Below, in pieces: positions 39,499-48,187 of a stretch of 64,000 nt of DNA. The notes beneath the pieces were generated by a model. The model was not told the origin of the DNA and ran no database searches. It was given only the letters and a program-made list of their open reading frames with translations. This stretch comes from Leptospira sp. WS92.C1 (lineage in GTDB: Bacteria; Spirochaetota; Leptospiria; Leptospirales; Leptospiraceae). The position numbers and the translations under genes were made by a program. Within the stretch, counting starts at the first letter, position 1; every line of letters starts with the position of its first letter. Location: contig NZ_CP162130.1 in the NCBI RefSeq assembly GCF_040833975.1, forward strand, positions 943,501-1,007,500, in the 5' to 3' direction.

Positions 39499-42351
39499 TC
39501 ATCCGATCAATTCCCGCAATTCTTCCCGACTGATATTGGATTCGGTCCAGTTCGCTTCGGAATCGAATAAAGACGCAAATAGGTGTCGTTTTTTTTCCTG
39601 AAGTTCCAGGACCCGTTCTTCGATGGAGCCTTCCGAAAATAATTTGTAAATAAAGACGGGTTGTTTTTGGCCAAAACGATGAGCGCGATCGCTGGCTTGG
39701 TTTTCGACGGCGGGGTTCCACCAAGGATCCAAATGAAATACGGTATCGGCTCTTGTGAGAGTGAGAGAAACTCCGCCGGCCTTTAAGCTGATTAAAAAGA
39801 AACGTCTTTCTCCGCTTTGGAATCTTTGCACGTAGGAGACTCGTTTGGATTGAGGGGTCTTTCCATCCAAATAAAAATATTCGATCTTCAATCGGTCCAG
39901 TGCTTCTTTGATGATCGCTAACGTGTCCGTGAACTGACTGAAAACGAGGGACGCCGAAGATTCCGGTATCTCTTCCCGAATCATCGTAAGAAAACGGTTG
40001 ATCTTACCCGATTGCGTCGGATCGATTTTTTCCATTCCGATATCGGGATGAGAAGCCAATCTTCTCAATCTCGTGAGCTGAGGCAGAAGTTCAAAGATAT
40101 AGTTCGATCCGGCTAATCGCAACTTTAGAATCGCTTCCTGTCTTGCTTTTTCATACAGTTTCGCCTGACGGGTTTCCATCGGGGTGGAAACTCTGATTTC
40201 CGTCTTGGGAGGCAGATCGGTGAGAACTTCCGATTTTCTCCTGCGGAGTAAAAACTTTTCCGTTCGTCTTTGAAGTTCTTGGATACTCATAGGACTTTCG
40301 GAAGAAAAATTTCTTTGAAACGAACGCAGATTCCCCAGAAGACCCGGAAAAGAAAGATCGAAGAGAGACCAAAATTCATCCAGATGATTTTCCAGAGGTG
40401 TTCCCGTTAGGCAAAACGCGGAACCCGTTTGGATTTTGCGAACTGATTTTGCGGAATCGGTTGTCACGTTTTTTACGTTTTGAGCCTCGTCCAACACAAA
40501 CGTCTCGAATTTTAATTTTTGAAATGTTTCTATATCTCGAGTGAGAGTTTGGTATGTGGTTAAGATGATTCCGCTACGGAGAAGTTTTGCGTCCTTGCGT
40601 GACGAACCGTGCCATACCTGAACGGATACGTTCGTTAAAAAACGAGCGCATTCTTCCTCCCAAACTCCGATCGCCGCCAAAGGCGCGATTACAAGAATTT
40701 TTGATTTCGGAGAATCTTGAAATATTTTAGAAAAGAAGGCGATACACTGAATCGTTTTCCCCAATCCCATTTCATCCGCTAAGATTCCCCCTATCTTTAA
40801 AGAATGAAGATTGTAAAGAAACCTTGCCCCTTTGTTTTGATAGTCTCTAAGTTCTCCTCGAAAATCCGATCCGGGAGAAAACGAATTTGGAATATTCTTT
40901 TCTTGGAATGTACTCTTTAAAGATTTTTGTAATTTTTGCAGAGATTTTGCAGCCCGTAGATCTCCCACAAGTTCCAATGCGATAGCCTGTCCTTTGTTTA
41001 ACCGGGATGTGTTGCCTTGTTGATCCAATTCGATTCCGGCGCTATCCAAAGTACGCGCCATAGATTCGAGTTCGAGACTTGTGAGATCGATCAAACCCGA
41101 TTTTTGTAAACGTACGAATTTCCTACCCGCCTTCCACGCGGCGTATGTTGCGGAGCTTTCTAAGGTATCCAGACCGTCAATCTGAATTCCCCCTCCGAAC
41201 CAATCGACTCCCGAGGATTCTCGAATTTGAAACAATGCTTTGCGACGGATTGTAATTCCCTCCAGATCGGGGTGAAGTTTGAGAATTACATTTTTCTTAA
41301 GTATCTCCGGAAGAGTTTCGGTAAAAAAAGAGGAAATTTTTTTCGGAGAAATGATAAATTCACCCGTGGATTTTCCGTATTTTATGGGAATTTCGGTTAA
41401 TAAAAGAGTCTTTTCCTTTTTTAGAGATCGCTTTACCACAACTCCGCTCGGGTGTTCCGCATAGATCGTCAAATTACGGGCATATACCCTAGTTCGATTT
41501 ACGGTTGCGTTAAAATCGACCAGGTTCGGTTCCGTTTCAGAAAATGTCTCCGCCGGATTCGAAGTTTTACTTTTGCGTTTGCTTTCTTTTAAAGAAGATA
41601 AATCTTTTTTTCGTTTGGCATAAACAAAACAAATCCTGCCGTGAACGCTCAATTCCTCCGATTCGTGATAGACCGGTTCTAAAAAAAGACAAAGAGCCGG
41701 ACCCGCTTGATAAACCTTCGGAATGGATTCCAATCCGATAACACCGTTGGATATTAGAGAACTCTTATGTTTTACCAATTCCGAAGGTGAAATTCGGTTC
41801 TCGTCTATCAAACGACTCAGCATTTTTTTTTGTTCGTAATTCGGTCCGCTGAAAAATACGGGGACCGCTTCGCGATCGTTTTCGGAAACGGGGATGATTT
41901 CCGGGATTTCGTTTTGAGTAGGATTTTTCCAAAAAAATCTTTCGGTCGTATCGTTTTTGTGGAAAACGTTTTCATCTGAAAGTTCGCTTTCTCTTACGAG
42001 TCGAAACGATCCGTTTTCATTTTTGACAAGCCGAAGTTGATACGAAATTTTTCCCGCGAAATAAGCGGGTCTTCCGTCATTTGTATAGATTCGAATCGGA
42101 GGCTTACAGGAGTTCCAAATCGAATTTTCGCTAAGATTGATAATTCGAGATCTCCCCGTCGGCGTATAATATAAAATCCGAATGATTGTTTCCTTTTGCT
42201 CCTTCGGAAAAAAATTTTGAATTCGATACGGATCCGAGTTTTCCTGCATAAGCCGACGGAAGGAATACACCCGACCGTTTTCCGATATTCCCGCAAATTC
42301 ACAAAATTGCTCTTTGGGCATTAGAAAAATTGCAAGCTGCAGATGTTTCAT
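39499..42351 (-). CDS. SNF2-family helicase-like ATPase
   Basis: The 950-residue protein has a long N-terminal half without known catalytic motifs. An SNF2 ATPase starts near 500: LRDYQNKGARFLYNLHSL, Walker A ADEMGLGKTIQ at ~525-535, DEAQNVKN near 620, LTGTPLENHLDEFWSLFDLS, and C-terminal helicase motifs LDGKTPQSKR, LISLKAGGVSLTLTRAD and ASDRAHRFGQ. It lacks a nuclease domain. Bacterial members translocate on DNA or remodel polymerase (RapA-like). It has a good ribosome site (AAAGGAG) and lies just upstream of cas3 on the same strand. It may be part of the island or an unrelated housekeeping gene. Confidence 0.9.
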   Translation of the reverse strand: MKHLQLAIFLMPKEQFCEFAGISENGRVYSFRRLMQENSDPYRIQNFFPKEQKETIIRILYYTPTGRSRIINLSENSIWNSCKPPIRIYTNDGRPAYFAGKISYQLRLVKNENGSFRLVRESELSDENVFHKNDTTERFFWKNPTQNEIPEIIPVSENDREAVPVFFSGPNYEQKKMLSRLIDENRISPSELVKHKSSLISNGVIGLESIPKVYQAGPALCLFLEPVYHESEELSVHGRICFVYAKRKKDLSSLKESKRKSKTSNPAETFSETEPNLVDFNATVNRTRVYARNLTIYAEHPSGVVVKRSLKKEKTLLLTEIPIKYGKSTGEFIISPKKISSFFTETLPEILKKNVILKLHPDLEGITIRRKALFQIRESSGVDWFGGGIQIDGLDTLESSATYAAWKAGRKFVRLQKSGLIDLTSLELESMARTLDSAGIELDQQGNTSRLNKGQAIALELVGDLRAAKSLQKLQKSLKSTFQEKNIPNSFSPGSDFRGELRDYQNKGARFLYNLHSLKIGGILADEMGLGKTIQCIAFFSKIFQDSPKSKILVIAPLAAIGVWEEECARFLTNVSVQVWHGSSRKDAKLLRSGIILTTYQTLTRDIETFQKLKFETFVLDEAQNVKNVTTDSAKSVRKIQTGSAFCLTGTPLENHLDEFWSLFDLSFPGLLGNLRSFQRNFSSESPMSIQELQRRTEKFLLRRRKSEVLTDLPPKTEIRVSTPMETRQAKLYEKARQEAILKLRLAGSNYIFELLPQLTRLRRLASHPDIGMEKIDPTQSGKINRFLTMIREEIPESSASLVFSQFTDTLAIIKEALDRLKIEYFYLDGKTPQSKRVSYVQRFQSGERRFFLISLKAGGVSLTLTRADTVFHLDPWWNPAVENQASDRAHRFGQKQPVFIYKLFSEGSIEERVLELQEKKRHLFASLFDSEANWTESNISREELRELIG

Positions 42352-42359
42352 TCGTTTCT

Positions 42360-42689
42360 CCTTTGTATTGGAATTTTACTCAAAAGGCGATTCGGTTTTT
42401 TGGATCGTTTCTTCGATATTGAATTTATCTTTCGATTTTTGGGATTCCCAATTTGCATTGCGTTATCAAATTATATTTTGATATTTAATTATTTTATTTT
42501 TAACATTAGAAAAATATAAATTGAATCATCCGGTGGAAAAGAAAATCAAAAAATATGGAAATCGAAAAATTTTAAAACCTGTTTGAATCCCTGGATTATT
42601 TTGATTTCTTTTATAAAAAAATCAAAGTTGTGTGAACCGTTTTTTTTATTAGATCCTTCCGGCTTGATCGGAATCGTATTTCATGGCTG
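42360..42689. other. AT-rich non-coding stretch upstream of the SNF2-like gene
   Basis: Nothing identifiable as a gene. The part at 42470-42620 is strongly AT-rich and likely holds the promoter of the SNF2-like gene, but no clear boxes were picked. Confidence 0.4.
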
Positions 42690-42736
42690 GATTTCATTCC
42701 GGGATAGGGATGCGAACGGTGCGTAGCAGCCACCGC
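42690..42736 (+). repeat. Direct repeat flanking the CRISPR-Cas island, right copy
   Basis: The segment starts GATTTCATTCCGGGATAGGG and continues ATGCGAACGGTGCGTAGCAG to CCACCGC. It is the direct counterpart of 28580-28625 (about 41 of 47 positions). Confidence 0.75.
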
Positions 42737-42737
42737 A

Positions 42738-42758
42738 GTTCTTTGCTTTGCAAAGAAC
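42738..42758. repeat. Perfect hairpin in a GC-rich intergenic block
   Basis: GTTCTTTGC pairs with GCAAAGAAC over 9 bp around TTT. It is followed by a GC-rich block with GGCCGGAGCGAACGCGGAGC and GCAGCCCGGCCTC that stands out from its AT-rich surroundings. No T run follows, so it is not a typical terminator. Confidence 0.6.
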
Positions 42759-43115
42759 GAGGAGGCCGGAGCGAACGCGGAGCCGGAAGCAGCCCGGCCT
42801 CGGCGTATTTTGCGAACTTGTTTTCGGGTCTTGCTGATCGTTTTACGCCGAGGATCCCCATCGATTTTCATTTGTCTGTATGGGATTTCGATTCGATTTC
42901 CGATTGTGGGTTTGTATTTTTTTTCGAGTTTCCTTTGCGTTTCTATTTTGTAAAGTTTCGGCCAAATTGGCAAACTTCATTTTGGAATCTCTTGCACTTG
43001 GAGCGTTTGTTATACATGCTTAGAGTCTTTTTCCGAAATTATAAAAAGGGATTGAACTTTCGCTTCATTTCGTATAGAACAAGGTCGGTTTGAAACGTTT
43101 GATGCGAGGCTAATT

Positions 43116-43559
43116 ATGAAAAACAAATGGGTGGTAGTTGCAAATCGGTCAGAAGCGAAAATTTACGAGTATAAAGGTTCCCGAAACGGACTCGAACTTT
43201 TAGAAAGTATTGAAAATCCGAAAGGTAGAATGAAAAACCGGGAACTCTCTCTTCATTCCGCCGGACCAAGAAAAAGCTCTAAGGCTCAAAGGATTGCCTT
43301 TGATACGGAATCCGTTCAGGAACCAAAACGTAGAGTCGCCGAATCCTTTGCTAGTCAGATTGGAGATCTGATTTCCAGAGGCAGAAAATCGAATCGTTTT
43401 CTCAGTCTGGTTCTCGTCTCCGAACCCGGTTTCCTCGGACTGCTTCTGGATAAATTGGATCGAAAATCGCAAACGATGATCTTTCATAAAATGTCGAAGG
43501 ACATTACCACCGTTGATAACCGCGGTATCCTTTCTCATCTTAGAGGTATCTTGATGTAG
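43116..43559 (+). CDS. Host-attachment-protein-like (PF10116 type)
   Basis: The 147-residue protein starts [20 protein letters not shown] and has [34 protein letters not shown] and [21 protein letters not shown]. This is the pattern of the family named after a plant-bacterium attachment locus but now seen as a ribosome/release-factor-like fold. There is no signal peptide, so it acts inside the cell. Its actual role is unknown. ATG at 43116. The FGGY kinase gene follows on the same strand. Confidence 0.8.
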   Translation: MKNKWVVVANRSEAKIYEYKGSRNGLELLESIENPKGRMKNRELSLHSAGPRKSSKAQRIAFDTESVQEPKRRVAESFASQIGDLISRGRKSNRFLSLVLVSEPGFLGLLLDKLDRKSQTMIFHKMSKDITTVDNRGILSHLRGILM

Positions 43560-43746
43560 AACCGTTCATTCTTTTCTCGATTTGTTTGACCTTATATCTC
43601 CGGAAAAACATAGACAGAATCTTCCGCTTTCGATTATCTATTTTTTTGATTTCGATTTCGGCTTTTTCGTTTCGAATTCCGAAACGATGGAAGAAAAGCG
43701 GAAGTTTTTTTCTTTAGATCTAGTTTTGATATTTCGGAGATTTCGA

Positions 43747-45294
43747 ATGGCGCATTCACAAGGCAAGTATGTCCTTTCCATTGACAGCGGGGGAAGCGGG
43801 ATCAGAGCGTTTTTGCTCGATCGTAAAGGTAAAATCGTTGAAAGACAGTATGAAAAAACTCCGCCTAACATTCCCGAACCCGGTGCTTTGGAACACGATC
43901 CAGAAGCGATCTGGAAAGCGCTTCTTTCTCTCCTGAAAAAAATTCAGAAAAAAAAGGAGCTGGCAAAAGACATCGCAGTATTAGGAATTTGTAATCAACG
44001 AGGATCCTTTCTTCTTTGGGAAAAAGAATCCGGTAAACCTCTGACTCCTCTGATCAGTTGGGCCGATGTCCGTTCTCATAAAACCGCTGAAACGATGAAC
44101 AGAAATCCGATCTGGCGCGCGATCCAATTGGTTTCCACCATGATCGGAAATCTCACAGGTCATCCTATGATGATCGCCACTTCCATGCTGAAGTTTACCA
44201 CCGATCACGCCACTTGCCGATTGAAATGGGTTTTGGATGAAAATCCGGAACTCAAAAAGAGATGTAAAAAAGGAGAGGTTCTTTTTGGAACCTTGGACAC
44301 TTGGTTTATCTACAAACTCACAGGTGGAAAACATCATTTTACGGATTCTTCCAACGCGGTTGCAACCGGTATGTTCAATCCGTTTCAGTTAGTTTGGAAT
44401 CAACCGATCTTTTCGATTTTCGGAATTCCTTCGAATTTGTTTCCGGAAGTCAAAGACAGTAACGGCGACTTCGGTTTTAGTTTGCCCGAGTTTATGGGCG
44501 GGAACTCAATCCCGATTCGCGCTTCGATCGGTGATCAGATGGCCGCCCTTTTCGGTCAGTGTTGTTTTGAACCCGGAGAAGTAAAAATTTCCCAAGGTTC
44601 GGGCGCCTTTGTGGATATCAATATCGGACCCAAAGCGAAACTTTCCAAACGAGGATTGTTTCCTATGATTGCCTGGAGACTGAACGGTCAGACTACGTAT
44701 ATGCTGGAAGGTTTTGTGGCGACCGCGGGGACTCTCATCGATTGGCTCGGAAAGGGAATCGGTCTTTCCGATACTCCGAAGGTTTTGAACGAACTCGCGG
44801 CTCAGGCGGAGGACACGGAGGGTCTTGTTTTTATCCCCACTCCCACAGGCGCACGGTTTCCGTATTTTAATCCGCGCGCGAAGGCTTCCATCATCGGTCT
44901 TTCTCTCGCAACTCATAGAAGACACGTTGCAAGAGCCGTGTTGGAAGGTATCTCTTTGAGTCTTTATGAAATTTTAGAGGGAATTCAACAAGACACAAAG
45001 GTAAAAATCAAGGATATCAAAGTGGACGGCGGGGTTTCGCAATCCGATATTCTTTTACAGTGTCTTGCGGATTTTTCCAATGTTCGAGTGGATCGCGCTC
45101 CCGAGCCCGATATGACAGCAACCGGGGCCGCGTATCTCGCCGGTCTTTCCATCGGTTTTTGGAAGAATCAGGAAGAACTCAAAAAATTACAAAAAGGTTA
45201 TAAATCCTTTGAACCGAAGATGGATCCTGCGAAACGAATTCAGAAAATCCAACGTTGGAAAAAGGCGGTCGCGGCGACCCTTGCGTTGGAATAA
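43747..45294 (+). CDS. FGGY-family carbohydrate kinase
   Basis: I use the ATG at 43747, which has GGAG 7 nt upstream and leads straight into the first motif ([20 protein letters not shown]). The upstream 55 codons look non-coding. The product is ~515 residues. FGGY motifs are visible in the phosphate-1 loop DSGGSG, the catalytic region [12 protein letters not shown] (Asp), the [11 protein letters not shown] loop, and [14 protein letters not shown] with [12 protein letters not shown]. It resembles glycerol kinase most. Leptospira import glycerol as a carbon source, but sugar specificity cannot be read off by eye. Confidence 0.85.
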   Translation: MAHSQGKYVLSIDSGGSGIRAFLLDRKGKIVERQYEKTPPNIPEPGALEHDPEAIWKALLSLLKKIQKKKELAKDIAVLGICNQRGSFLLWEKESGKPLTPLISWADVRSHKTAETMNRNPIWRAIQLVSTMIGNLTGHPMMIATSMLKFTTDHATCRLKWVLDENPELKKRCKKGEVLFGTLDTWFIYKLTGGKHHFTDSSNAVATGMFNPFQLVWNQPIFSIFGIPSNLFPEVKDSNGDFGFSLPEFMGGNSIPIRASIGDQMAALFGQCCFEPGEVKISQGSGAFVDINIGPKAKLSKRGLFPMIAWRLNGQTTYMLEGFVATAGTLIDWLGKGIGLSDTPKVLNELAAQAEDTEGLVFIPTPTGARFPYFNPRAKASIIGLSLATHRRHVARAVLEGISLSLYEILEGIQQDTKVKIKDIKVDGGVSQSDILLQCLADFSNVRVDRAPEPDMTATGAAYLAGLSIGFWKNQEELKKLQKGYKSFEPKMDPAKRIQKIQRWKKAVAATLALE

Positions 45295-45540
45295 TTCTTG
45301 AGCGCGATTTAAAAAATTATGCCAGACGCATCCTTGTTTGGATCCATATCCAGATGGGACCCTATCAAGGATGTTTTGGAATTTTGAAAGCGGGTGATTT
45401 GAGACGAAACAAGGTCGCGAGAACGGTTTGATCATCGGTTCTTACGAGGTTCAATAAAGTATCGATTTGATTTTGTTGGGAAACGAGTTTTTTTTCGTTT
45501 TTCAGGTTTTCGTCGGATTTGCCAAGAACCGTATCCGGGT

Positions 45541-46062
45541 ATGGGAAAAATTTTTTTACATTCCGAACGAAAAATCCAATCGGCGTTGGTCGAATCCGGA
45601 GCCAACGTCGAGACCATTCTGTTTCCGAAATGGTATTTCAACGCGTTGACACCCGAGCAGAGAAAAACGCTTCCAAAAAGAATCTTGCCACTTCTGCGAA
45701 GATATCAAAAGTTTATGTTGTCCAAACGGAGAATCAATTCCAAAGCCGGGAAAACTTTGTATCAAAAAAATCAGGGAATGGTTCGGGTCAATATGAGAAT
45801 CAACACCGGGGTTTGGGCAGTCCTCGGAGCTCTTTCTGCCGCGCACGGTGTTTCGCGATGTTTTATGGTGAATTATCTGTTGTGGCTGGATGATTCCGGC
45901 GTCGGAGATTCTATTGATAAAACTTTGAATGTAGGATGTCAAACCTTCCAAAATAATTACAGTTATATCTGGCACCTCGATCTCACCAAAAACAGCATAT
46001 CTCGAAAAATCGAATTTGATCCCAATCCACTTTGGACGGTTACAACGGATTATTATCCGTAA
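45541..46062 (+). CDS. DUF1564 family protein (Leptospira-type)
   Basis: The 173-residue protein has LPKRILPLLRRYQKFMLSKR, SKAGKTLYQKNQGMVRVNMR, NTGVWAVLGALSAAHGVSRC and MVNYLLWLD. These are marks of the DUF1564 family, known mainly from Leptospira, where many copies occur. It may bind DNA or RNA (basic, helix-turn-helix-like core), but this is unproven. No signal peptide. The C-terminal ~40 residues are less conserved-looking. The neighbours are unrelated. Confidence 0.85.
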   Translation: MGKIFLHSERKIQSALVESGANVETILFPKWYFNALTPEQRKTLPKRILPLLRRYQKFMLSKRRINSKAGKTLYQKNQGMVRVNMRINTGVWAVLGALSAAHGVSRCFMVNYLLWLDDSGVGDSIDKTLNVGCQTFQNNYSYIWHLDLTKNSISRKIEFDPNPLWTVTTDYYP

Positions 46063-46212
46063 AAACCACGATCGTTCTTACACAAGGGTCCAACTCAAAG
46101 AATTTAAGACGTTTATCCACGGGACAGATTGAACCGACACGTCCTTGCCCTTGTCGGAGAAGTTTAAAACGGAGGAGGGATTGGCATTTACAGGCTTGTA
46201 CGGATGGAACGA

Positions 46213-46641
46213 CTAAAAAAAACGGATCGAGCTGATGATGGTTGTGAGTTCTTTGACTAGATACGCGGCGGGAACTTCGTCGCTATTATAGGTAAGAAGA
46301 ATCATCTTCTTTTGATTGGCGATCATATACACCATCCAAAAACGATCCTCTTTTACAAATTCACAGGCCATGATTTTGCTGCCTTCTTCGTTTTCAAAAG
46401 AAGCGACTTTGTCTTCTTCAAAATCGATCTCGTGGGTTTTGAGATATCGTTCCAATTCTTCGTTGAGATTGTAACGATCGGCCTTGTTTTCAAACGCGTA
46501 GACTTGCAACGCTCCGCTTCCGTTTTCTTCAAAAAAAGCGGGGATTCCTTCGATGACCATGTTCACCCAATGCGCGGGGATGACCATGGAATACCAGCCG
46601 TTTGGAGATTTGTAGAGTTTGTATTCCGGGACTTGAGACAT
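46213..46641 (-). CDS. DUF3805 family protein
   Basis: The 142-residue protein begins YKLYKSPNGWYSMVIPAHWV, then GIPAFFEENGSGALQVYAF, and ends LVKELTTIISSIRFF. This matches the small DUF3805 family, a PsbP/Mog1-like alpha-beta fold that often evaluates short domains of unknown partner. No signal or membrane segment. It is alone on the minus strand between two plus-strand genes. Confidence 0.75.
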   Translation of the reverse strand: MSQVPEYKLYKSPNGWYSMVIPAHWVNMVIEGIPAFFEENGSGALQVYAFENKADRYNLNEELERYLKTHEIDFEEDKVASFENEEGSKIMACEFVKEDRFWMVYMIANQKKMILLTYNSDEVPAAYLVKELTTIISSIRFF

Positions 46642-46741
46642 GAAAATTGCGAACGAGATTCTACCAGATTCTTTTCTTGGAATTTTCGGGCAAGCAGCTT
46701 CTAATCCTTGACAATTCCCAAATTCGATTATTTTTTATTCT

Positions 46742-47977
46742 GTGATTGCGATCCTAAAGAATCGTAGAAGTCCATTCTACTTAGCTACTACGTTTTTAAT
46801 TCTTCTTTTATTTGCTCTTCTTGCTTCCACTCTTGCTTTTATTTTTACCGGTATTTTGATCTTAATTCTTCTGATCCATCCTTTGCTTTTAAATTGGATC
46901 GGTAAGTTGTACGGACAAGCGGATATTGCCGACGAGGTTCATTTTGCAAAAACAAAGGACGGATGGAATCTGGCTTTGCACAGGCACATTCCACCACAAC
47001 CGGATCGCCAATTGGCTCCCGTTCTTGTGGTTCATGGAATCGCGACGAACAAGTTTATTATGGACTTGGATCGAAGACATTCGCTTCCATATTATTTAAA
47101 ACTGAGAGGATACGAGGTGTTTGCGGTCTCTCTTCGAGGTTGCGGAAGATCGTATCACGAAAGTCCAACACGTTACGAGGATTTTACATTTGACGATATC
47201 GTAAAATACGACGTTCCCGCTCTGATCGACAAGGTAAAAAAAATCACCGTTTCCGATCGTGTGTCTTACGTGGGACATTCGATGGGCGCTATGATTTTGT
47301 ATTCTCATTTTTGTGTGAGCGAGCCAAAGGATACGAACGATATTGCGGCCTTTGTTTCCTTAGGCGGTCCCGGTAATCTGAATCATATCGGAATCACGTT
47401 ACTCGGTCTTCTTTCCAGATTTCCGCGTGCGAGAAAGATGCTGGATCTTAAATTTGGAGCTTCCATTCTCGCGCCGATCGCGGGAGAACTTTATACTCCG
47501 GTGGACGAGATTCTTTATAACCCCAAGGTTACTTCGTCCAAGACCGTAAAGAAGATCATGAAAAATGCGATCGAAAATATTTCAGACGGAGTCACCGAGC
47601 AGTTTATGCGCTGGATCGAAACAAAGCAAATGCATTCTCTCAACGGATTTTTTGATTATATCGATCTTCAGAAAAAGATATCGGTTCCTTCTCTGTTTAT
47701 CGCCGGTGAGAAAGATGTGATCGCGACACCGGATTCAGTTCGTGCCGTTTATGAAAATGCGGGCACAAAGAAAAAAGAATTTAGAGTGATCTCCAAAGCG
47801 AACGGATCCTCTGATGATTACGGACATGCTTGTCTTGTGATGGGGGATCGGGCAGACGACGACGTCTTTCAGTTTGTGGAATCCTTTCTCAAAAAACACG
47901 GAACGCGTGTAAAATCCGGCTTTCTGCGTAAAATGAAAAAAGGAATTCTTTTCGCTCTTTCTAAGTTTCGTCGATAG
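46742..47977 (+). CDS. Membrane-anchored alpha/beta hydrolase
   Basis: The 411-residue protein has two N-terminal transmembrane stretches (about 12-50). A hydrolase domain follows with HGIATNKFIMDLD (oxyanion side), the nucleophile elbow GHSMGA, and an acid residue in IAGEKDVIATPDS. The final His is probably in DDYGHACLVMGD. It resembles esterase/lipase-type hydrolases acting at the membrane. The start is GTG at 46742. A strong sigma-54 promoter and its upstream elements follow its 3' end. Confidence 0.85.
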   Translation: MIAILKNRRSPFYLATTFLILLLFALLASTLAFIFTGILILILLIHPLLLNWIGKLYGQADIADEVHFAKTKDGWNLALHRHIPPQPDRQLAPVLVVHGIATNKFIMDLDRRHSLPYYLKLRGYEVFAVSLRGCGRSYHESPTRYEDFTFDDIVKYDVPALIDKVKKITVSDRVSYVGHSMGAMILYSHFCVSEPKDTNDIAAFVSLGGPGNLNHIGITLLGLLSRFPRARKMLDLKFGASILAPIAGELYTPVDEILYNPKVTSSKTVKKIMKNAIENISDGVTEQFMRWIETKQMHSLNGFFDYIDLQKKISVPSLFIAGEKDVIATPDSVRAVYENAGTKKKEFRVISKANGSSDDYGHACLVMGDRADDDVFQFVESFLKKHGTRVKSGFLRKMKKGILFALSKFRR

Positions 47978-48013
47978 CTTTTCTGAAAAACTGCGTAAAT
48001 ATCAGTAAATGCG

Positions 48014-48045
48014 AATTATGCCCTGCCTTAAAAATAGGCATAATT
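48014..48045. promoter_or_regulatory. Inverted repeat upstream of the sigma-54 promoter (candidate enhancer site)
   Basis: AATTATGCC (48014-48022) and GGCATAATT (48037-48045) are perfect 9-bp inverted arms. A further half-site TATGCC lies at 48047-48052. They stand about 90-125 bp before the expected transcription start, the usual place for an enhancer-binding activator of RpoN. Confidence 0.65.
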
Positions 48046-48110
48046 CTATGCCTGGCTTTATAATTGACCTATATTTTTAAAAAAACCGCATAAATTCTCA
48101 CTTTTTTCGC

Positions 48111-48126
48111 TGGTACGTTTTTTGCA
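48111..48126 (+). promoter_or_regulatory. Sigma-54 (RpoN) promoter
   Basis: TGGTACG, four T, then TTGCA gives the -24 GG (48112-48113) and -12 GC (48124-48125) with exact GG-N10-GC spacing. Transcription would begin near 48137, about 50 bp before the phosphatase ATG at 48188. Confidence 0.85.
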
Positions 48127-48187
48127 TTAGAAACGTGGGAACAGAAGCGAATTCAAGGAGCCAATCCTTTCCTTGGAGTGCGGGGAT

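Noticed and set aside
43582..43746. Longer N-terminus for the FGGY kinase from 43582
   Set aside because: The upstream codons look non-coding, while the ATG at 43747 has a ribosome site and leads into the first kinase motif at once.
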